A DNA stretch of 64,000 bases from DATAVK01 sp036267755 (GTDB lineage Bacteria > Actinomycetota > Actinomycetes > JAFAQI01). A model generated the notes under the pieces. It saw only the letters and a list, made by a program, of their open reading frames with translations, had not been told where the DNA came from and did not search any database. The first letter of the stretch is position 1. Every line of letters starts with the position of its first letter. Positions 60,013 to 64,000 of this stretch are shown here, one piece after another. A program made the translations under genes and the position numbers. Location of the stretch: contig DATAVK010000021.1 in the NCBI GenBank assembly GCA_036267755.1, forward strand, positions 1 to 64,000. Reading direction: 5' to 3'.

Positions 60013-62400
60013 GTGACGCTGGCACTGGACGAGATCAAGATCGGTGGCCTCGGCGCGAGCCGCAAGCGGGTCGAGGACAACCGGTTCATCCGCGGCAAGG
60101 GCAACTACGTCGACGACATCGTCCTGCCCGGCATGCTCCACATGGAGATCGTCCGCAGCCCGCTCGCGCACGCCCGGATCAAGTCGATCGACACGAGCAA
60201 GGCGTGGGAGATCCCCGGGGTCCGGCTCGTGCTCACTGGCGAGATGATGGCGACCCGCAACCTGGCTTGGATGCCGACGCTGTCCTACGACACCCAGGCC
60301 GTGCTGGCCACCGACAAGGTGAGGTTCCAGGGCCAGGAAGTCGCCTGCGTGATCGCCGACGACCCCTACATTGCCAAGGACGCGTGCGAGGCGATCGTCG
60401 TCGACTACGAGCCGTTGCCGGTGATCGTCAACCCGTGGCAGGCGATGTCCGACGGCGCGCCGATCATCCGCGACGACAAGGAGAACCAGACCGACAACGT
60501 CGTCTATGACTGGGAGGTCGGCGACAAGGCCGGCACCGACGCCGCGTTCGCCCAGGCCGACCTGGTGTCGAAGCTCGAACTGCACTACCCGCGCTCGCAC
60601 CCCTCGCCGATGGAGTCGTGCGGGTCGATCGCCGATTTCGACCGGTCGACGTCGAAGCTCACGGTCTACATGACGAGCCAGGCCCCGCACATCGTGCGAG
60701 CAGCGGTCGCGTTGGTCGCTGAGCTGCCCGAGCACATGATCCGGATCGTCTCGCCGGACCTCGGTGGCGGCTTCGGCAACAAGGTGCCGGTCTACCCCGG
60801 ATACGTCATCTCCATCCTCGCCTCGATCCTGCTCGAGCGGCCGGTGAAGTGGATCGAGGACAAGTCCGGCAACCTGATCTCCACCGGGTTCGGTCGCGAC
60901 GTCTACCTCAAGGGCGAGCTCGCGCTGCGCAAGGACGGCAAGATCCTCGGCGTCCGGATGCACACCGACGCCGACCACGGCGCGTTCTTCGCCGACGCGC
61001 AGCCGAGCAAGTTCAAGATCGGCCTGATGCACTCGGCGTTCGCCTGCTACGACGTACCGGTCGCGCACCTGACAGCACGCGGGATGTACACGAACAAGGC
61101 ACCCGGCGGCGTCGCCTATCGCTGCTCGTTCCGCGTGACCGAGGCGATGTTCTTCCAGGAACGCATGGTCCACGCGGCCGCGAACGACCTGGGCATCGAC
61201 CAGGCGGAGTTCCGGCGGCTGAACTTCGTCCGGGACGACGACTTCCCGCATCGGACGCCGTTCGGCTTCCTCACCGACTCCGGCCAGTACGCGAAGTGCC
61301 TCGAGGTCGGGCTGCAAGCCGTGGGGTACGACGATTTCCTGGCGCGCAAGGCGGAGGCGGCCACGCGCGGTCGCCGGCTGGGTATCGGCATCTCCTGCAT
61401 GACCGAGCCGCTCGGGGCCGGCAACAGCCGTGAATACGACATCCTCGGCATCAAGATGTTCGACTCCGCCGAGCTGCGGGTGCACATGACTGGCAAGGCG
61501 ATCCTGCGGACCGGCGCGAAGACCCAGGGTCAGGGGCATGAGACCACGTGGGCGCAGATCGTCTCCCACGAGCTCGGGCTGCCGGCTGAGGACATCGTCG
61601 TCGAGGAGGGCGACACCGACACCGCACCCTTCGGCATGGGCACCTACGCGTCGCGGAGCACGCCGGTCGCTGGCGCCGCCGTCGCGATGGTCTCCCGGAA
61701 GGTGCGAGCCAAGGCCCGCAAGCTCGCCGCGCACCTGCTCGAGGTGTCCGAGGAGGACGTCGAGTGGGAGCTGGGCAGGTTCTATATCCGGAGCGCTCCC
61801 GACCGCGGCGTCACGATCCAGGAGTGCGCGATCGCGGCGTACAGCAACATGCCCGACGGCATGGAGCCCGGCCTGGAGAACGTGTCGTACTACGACCCGC
61901 CGAACCTCACCTGGCCGTTCGGTTGCTACATCGCCACCGTCGAGGTCGACCCGGAGACCGGCGTGTGGGACGTCCTCAACATGATCGCGGTCGACGACTG
62001 CGGCGTACGGATCAACCCGATGATCGTCGAGGGGCAGATCATGGGCGGCCTGACCGAGGCCTACGCCATGGCCAGCATGCAGTTCATCACCTTCGATGCC
62101 GAGGGCAACTGCGTCGGGTCCAACTACATGGACTACCTGCTGCCGACCGCCTGGGAGACGCCAGGGTTCGAGCTGCACGAAGTCGTCACGCCCTGCCCGC
62201 ACCACCCCATCGGGGCCAAGGGCGTCGGGGAGTGCGCGACGGTCGGCGGCCCGGCCGCGTTCGTCAACGCCGTGCTGGACGCGATCAAGGACACCGGGGT
62301 CCGCAACGTCGACATGCCGCTGCTGGCCGACCGGGTGTACGAGGCGATCACGGAGCAGCACGATGTCTCCGGCGCCCCACCGGTGAAGTCCGATGACTGA
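60013..62400 (+). CDS. coxL: Form I aerobic CO dehydrogenase large (Mo-Cu) subunit
   Basis: CoxL binds the molybdopterin-cytosine-dinucleotide cofactor with the Mo-S-Cu centre and oxidises CO to CO2 at the cytoplasmic side of the membrane. It is 795 residues long. The form I active-site loop reads AYRCSFR, with the copper-binding cysteine at about residue 371; form II homologues have AYRGAGR instead. The conserved catalytic glutamate is at about 740 in KGVGECATVGGPAAF. Other cofactor contacts such as GGGFGNKVPVYPG and GAKTQGQGHETTWAQ are intact. This makes true CO oxidation likely rather than another hydroxylase reaction. Confidence 0.97.
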   Translation: MTLALDEIKIGGLGASRKRVEDNRFIRGKGNYVDDIVLPGMLHMEIVRSPLAHARIKSIDTSKAWEIPGVRLVLTGEMMATRNLAWMPTLSYDTQAVLATDKVRFQGQEVACVIADDPYIAKDACEAIVVDYEPLPVIVNPWQAMSDGAPIIRDDKENQTDNVVYDWEVGDKAGTDAAFAQADLVSKLELHYPRSHPSPMESCGSIADFDRSTSKLTVYMTSQAPHIVRAAVALVAELPEHMIRIVSPDLGGGFGNKVPVYPGYVISILASILLERPVKWIEDKSGNLISTGFGRDVYLKGELALRKDGKILGVRMHTDADHGAFFADAQPSKFKIGLMHSAFACYDVPVAHLTARGMYTNKAPGGVAYRCSFRVTEAMFFQERMVHAAANDLGIDQAEFRRLNFVRDDDFPHRTPFGFLTDSGQYAKCLEVGLQAVGYDDFLARKAEAATRGRRLGIGISCMTEPLGAGNSREYDILGIKMFDSAELRVHMTGKAILRTGAKTQGQGHETTWAQIVSHELGLPAEDIVVEEGDTDTAPFGMGTYASRSTPVAGAAVAMVSRKVRAKARKLAAHLLEVSEEDVEWELGRFYIRSAPDRGVTIQECAIAAYSNMPDGMEPGLENVSYYDPPNLTWPFGCYIATVEVDPETGVWDVLNMIAVDDCGVRINPMIVEGQIMGGLTEAYAMASMQFITFDAEGNCVGSNYMDYLLPTAWETPGFELHEVVTPCPHHPIGAKGVGECATVGGPAAFVNAVLDAIKDTGVRNVDMPLLADRVYEAITEQHDVSGAPPVKSDD

Positions 62401-62424
62401 CTCCAGCAGGGACGCGGAGACGCC

Positions 62425-63006
62425 ATGCTGATCAAGAGCGACTTCGAGGTGCCGCAGCCGGTCGAGAAGGTCTGGGAGTTCTTCGGCAACGTCGCGCAAG
62501 TCGCGGCGTGCCTGCCCGGCGCCGAGCTGACCGACGACCTCGGTGACGACAAGTACCTCGGCAAGGTCGCGATCCGGATGGGTCCGGTCAAGATGCAGTT
62601 CTCGGGGAACGCGACCATCACCGAGCGTGACGACGTCGCCAAGCGCATGGTGATCGACGCGGCCGGCGCTGACGAGAAGGGCCGCGGCCAGGCCAGCATG
62701 CTGGTGACCGCGACCCTCGTCGCGGCCGGTCGCGGCACCACGGTCAACGTGGCTCAGGACGTGCAGCTCTCGGGAGCGGCCGCGCAATACGGCCGCGGCA
62801 TGATCTCCGACGTCACCCAGGTGCTGATGCGGCAGTTCGCGACCAATATGCAGAGCCGGATCGACGCCATCGAGCGCGGTGACACAGCGACCCTCGCCGC
62901 GGCGACGCCCGCCAGTGGTTTCGCGATCGGCGTCCGCGCGATGCGGATGGCGCTGATGCGGGTGTTCCGGCGATTCTTCCTTCCGTACCAACCCAATCCG
63001 AGCTGA
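62425..63006 (+). CDS. coxG: CoxG-like SRPBCC protein
   Basis: This 193-residue protein has the SRPBCC/START-like fold of CoxG (SDFEVPQPVEKVWEFFGNVA, CLPGAELTDDL). In Mycobacterium smegmatis CoxG has been linked to membrane attachment of CO dehydrogenase and to delivery of menaquinone. The C-terminal 30 residues (MRMALMRVFRRFFLPYQPNPS) are basic and amphipathic but show no convincing membrane helix. It begins 24 bases after coxL and is followed 11 bases later by the first small membrane protein gene. Confidence 0.9.
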   Translation: MLIKSDFEVPQPVEKVWEFFGNVAQVAACLPGAELTDDLGDDKYLGKVAIRMGPVKMQFSGNATITERDDVAKRMVIDAAGADEKGRGQASMLVTATLVAAGRGTTVNVAQDVQLSGAAAQYGRGMISDVTQVLMRQFATNMQSRIDAIERGDTATLAAATPASGFAIGVRAMRMALMRVFRRFFLPYQPNPS

Positions 63007-63017
63007 GGAGGTCGACC

Positions 63018-63272
63018 ATGGTGCTGTGGTGGATCGGCAACGCGTTGCTGTTGCTGGCCGTGGTTCCCATCCTGGTGGCGCTGCTCAACCGCGTGCTCGC
63101 CGCGCTCGAGCGGATTCGCGGTGCCGCTGACGACATCCTGGCCGGCGGTGTCGCTCTCACCGGCGAGCTCGACGGCGTGCCGGAGGCGCTCGCGGTCACC
63201 GACCGCACCATCAACGAGGTAGCGGTCGGCGCAGTTCGGTACGCCGGTTCCGTCGCCAAGCTGCTTCCGTAG
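63018..63272 (+). CDS. Small single-span membrane protein 1 of the cox operon
   Basis: This 84-residue protein has one N-terminal hydrophobic segment (residues 5-25, WIGNALLLLAVVPILVALLN) and a helical hydrophilic tail (RVLAALERIRGAADDILAGG). It is not a known family to me. A strong GAGGAGG lies six bases before the ATG. It is the first of four tiny genes packed behind coxG, and a membrane partner for CoxG or CO dehydrogenase is the obvious hypothesis. Confidence 0.72.
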   Translation: MVLWWIGNALLLLAVVPILVALLNRVLAALERIRGAADDILAGGVALTGELDGVPEALAVTDRTINEVAVGAVRYAGSVAKLLP

Positions 63273-63288
63273 TCAGAGAGGAATCGTC

Positions 63289-63516
63289 ATGCCAGCTGCT
63301 GCCTGGGTCACCCTGGTCCTCGCGTTCCTCATCATCGCGGCCGCGGCGTTGGGGCTCACCAGGGTCATCCTGCATCTGAAGGTCATCCGCTTCACCCTCG
63401 GCACGGTCGTGGTGGGTGTGTGGACCGTCGCCCACCAGACCCGCACCGTGCCCGAGGTGCTGCCGTCGGTCAACGCGAACCTCAAGCCGGTCCGCGACTT
63501 CTGCGAAACGGTCTGA
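63289..63516 (+). CDS. Small single-span membrane protein 2 of the cox operon
   Basis: This 75-residue protein has one membrane segment (residues 6-24, WVTLVLAFLIIAAAALGL), possibly a second weaker one, and a tail with one cysteine near the C-terminus (PVRDFCETV). The arrangement resembles the 84- and 89-residue neighbours, with VPEVLPSVNANL recalling VPEALAVTDRTI in the first. AGAGAGGAA lies ahead of the ATG. No function is known. Confidence 0.72.
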   Translation: MPAAAWVTLVLAFLIIAAAALGLTRVILHLKVIRFTLGTVVVGVWTVAHQTRTVPEVLPSVNANLKPVRDFCETV

Positions 63517-63517
63517 G

Positions 63518-63709
63518 ATGTATGAGTTCAACTGCGGCAGCCCGGTGTGCAAGACGCATTTCTCCGCGCCCACCATGGACGCGCTGATGGGTCAGGTCGC
63601 CGGTCACGTGGTCGTGAAACACCGCATCCCCGCACCCACGAAGTCGCTGGTGGAGTTCGTCGTCGCCAACTGCATCACCGAGGTCCCGGCGACCGGAAAG
63701 GCGGGCTGA
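63518..63709 (+). CDS. DUF1059-like small protein of the cox operon
   Basis: This 63-residue protein resembles the DUF1059 family: MYEFNCGSPVCKTHFSAPTM near the N-terminus, then LMGQVAGHVVVKHRI. Its two N-terminal cysteines and the histidines suggest a small metal- or redox-active domain, but no role is established. It starts one base after the previous stop. A longer frame exists upstream but overlaps the preceding gene; the ATG at 63518 is right for the family. Confidence 0.8.
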   Translation: MYEFNCGSPVCKTHFSAPTMDALMGQVAGHVVVKHRIPAPTKSLVEFVVANCITEVPATGKAG

Positions 63710-63712
63710 GTC

Positions 63713-63982
63713 ATGGACGTCCTGGCCGCAGCCAGCACCTCCACCACCGGATGGGCGATCGGCTACATCATCACGATCGTCGTCGTACTCGTCGTCGTCG
63801 GTCTGGTGGTGCCGATCCTGCTCCTGGCCCGGTCCATCGGCAACGAGGCCACCATGATCAACGACTCGCTCACCGAGTCGGTGCACAACACCGCCGCACT
63901 CAGCGAGCTGAACACCACGATCGAGGCCGCCGAGGTCATCGTCGCCGGGCTCAAGCGCGGCCGCATCAAGCTGGGAGGCTAG
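63713..63982 (+). CDS. Small single-span membrane protein 3 of the cox operon
   Basis: This 89-residue protein has one hydrophobic segment (residues 14-38, IGYIITIVVVLVVVGLVVPI) followed by an extended helical tail (NEATMINDSLTESVHNTAAL) that could form a coiled coil. Its layout, membrane span then VPILxLxRxI and amphipathic helix, matches the first small protein, suggesting relatedness. It starts three bases after the DUF1059 stop. Confidence 0.72.
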   Translation: MDVLAAASTSTTGWAIGYIITIVVVLVVVGLVVPILLLARSIGNEATMINDSLTESVHNTAALSELNTTIEAAEVIVAGLKRGRIKLGG

Positions 63983-63984
63983 GC

Positions 63985-64000
63985 ATGGGTCACCACGCGA
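63985..64000 (+). CDS. Start of the next gene, truncated by the window end
   Basis: An ATG at 63985 follows a GGGAGG six bases upstream, two bases after the previous stop, and opens with MGHHA before the window ends. It continues the same operon. The product cannot be judged from five residues. Confidence 0.45.

Noticed and set aside
59794..62991. A 1065-residue minus-strand open frame opposite coxL
   Set aside because: It is the antisense shadow of coxS, coxL and coxG, which have full sets of conserved motifs; the minus-strand translation shows low-complexity His/Asp/Val-rich sequence with no recognisable domain.
1..64000. Mobile element, prophage, defence island, tRNA or CRISPR array
   Set aside because: I found no transposase, integrase, phage or defence-type gene, no tRNA-like cloverleaf sequence and no spaced direct repeats; the whole window has the look of stable core and accessory chromosome.

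Overview
The window reads as a chromosomal stretch from a high-GC, Gram-positive actinobacterium. The evidence is dense GC-rich genes with GTG/TTG starts and 4-base stop/start overlaps, an SsgA-like sporulation/cell-division protein, two LytR-CpsA-Psr (LCP) wall ligases, a resuscitation-promoting-factor-like muralytic protein behind a c-di-AMP riboswitch, and an Lsr2-type DNA-binding domain. This points to the filamentous or sporulating Actinomycetia (Streptomyces/Frankia-like lineages); I cannot name a genus. I see no tRNA, rRNA, transposase, integrase or CRISPR array, so nothing marks a recent mobile insertion.

Layout. 0-1.7 kb: acetyltransferase, Rrf2 regulator and SsgA-like protein. 1.7-8.8 kb: cell-envelope block (DUF3048 lipoprotein, two LCP proteins around a family-2 glycosyltransferase, SpoIID/LytB-FN3 protein). 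8.8-15.3 kb: an unknown protein, an SDR plus SCO6745-type pair, a catalase, an ACT protein and a flavin dehydrogenase. 15.3-20.3 kb: riboswitch and Rpf-like protein, an ABC-2 exporter, a secreted peptidase-like hydrolase and a small secreted repeat protein. 20.3-23.4 kb: zinc uptake operon (znuA-znuC-znuB-zur) with a candidate Zur box. 23.4-30.4 kb: threonine deaminase, FUSC-type membrane protein, TetR and LuxR regulators, an Lsr2-like protein and a Fur-catalase operon. 30.4-36.9 kb: one tightly coupled operon carrying XdhC and MocA molybdenum-enzyme accessory proteins followed by glycerol kinase and two flavin dehydrogenase subunits, with a divergent LysR regulator. 36.9-43.1 kb: DUF5134 protein, an ArsR/SRPBCC pair behind a perfect palindrome, divergent c-di-GMP enzymes, a sulfurtransferase and a small metallopeptidase. 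43.2-51.9 kb: exopolysaccharide cluster (two GT2, GT4, pyruvyl transferase, a flippase-GT39 fusion) with a divergent GH8 glycanase. 51.9-58.3 kb: ABM monooxygenase-like protein, DyP peroxidase, chorismate mutase and an ABC exporter with two ATPases. 58.3-64 kb: a form I aerobic CO dehydrogenase operon (coxM-coxS-coxL) with the diagnostic AYRCSFR loop, then a CoxG-like protein and a run of tiny single-membrane-span proteins that continues past the window edge.

How it fits together. The cox operon makes a CO-oxidising Mo-Cu enzyme, and the XdhC/MocA pair at 34.5-36 kb could supply its cofactor, because no maturation genes lie beside coxMSL inside the window. The c-di-GMP enzymes at 38.4-41.8 kb sit next to the polysaccharide cluster, whose synthase has the processive cellulose-synthase-type motifs. 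The most novel-looking part is the series of small membrane proteins plus a DUF1059 protein directly behind coxG, which could form a membrane dock for the CO dehydrogenase.
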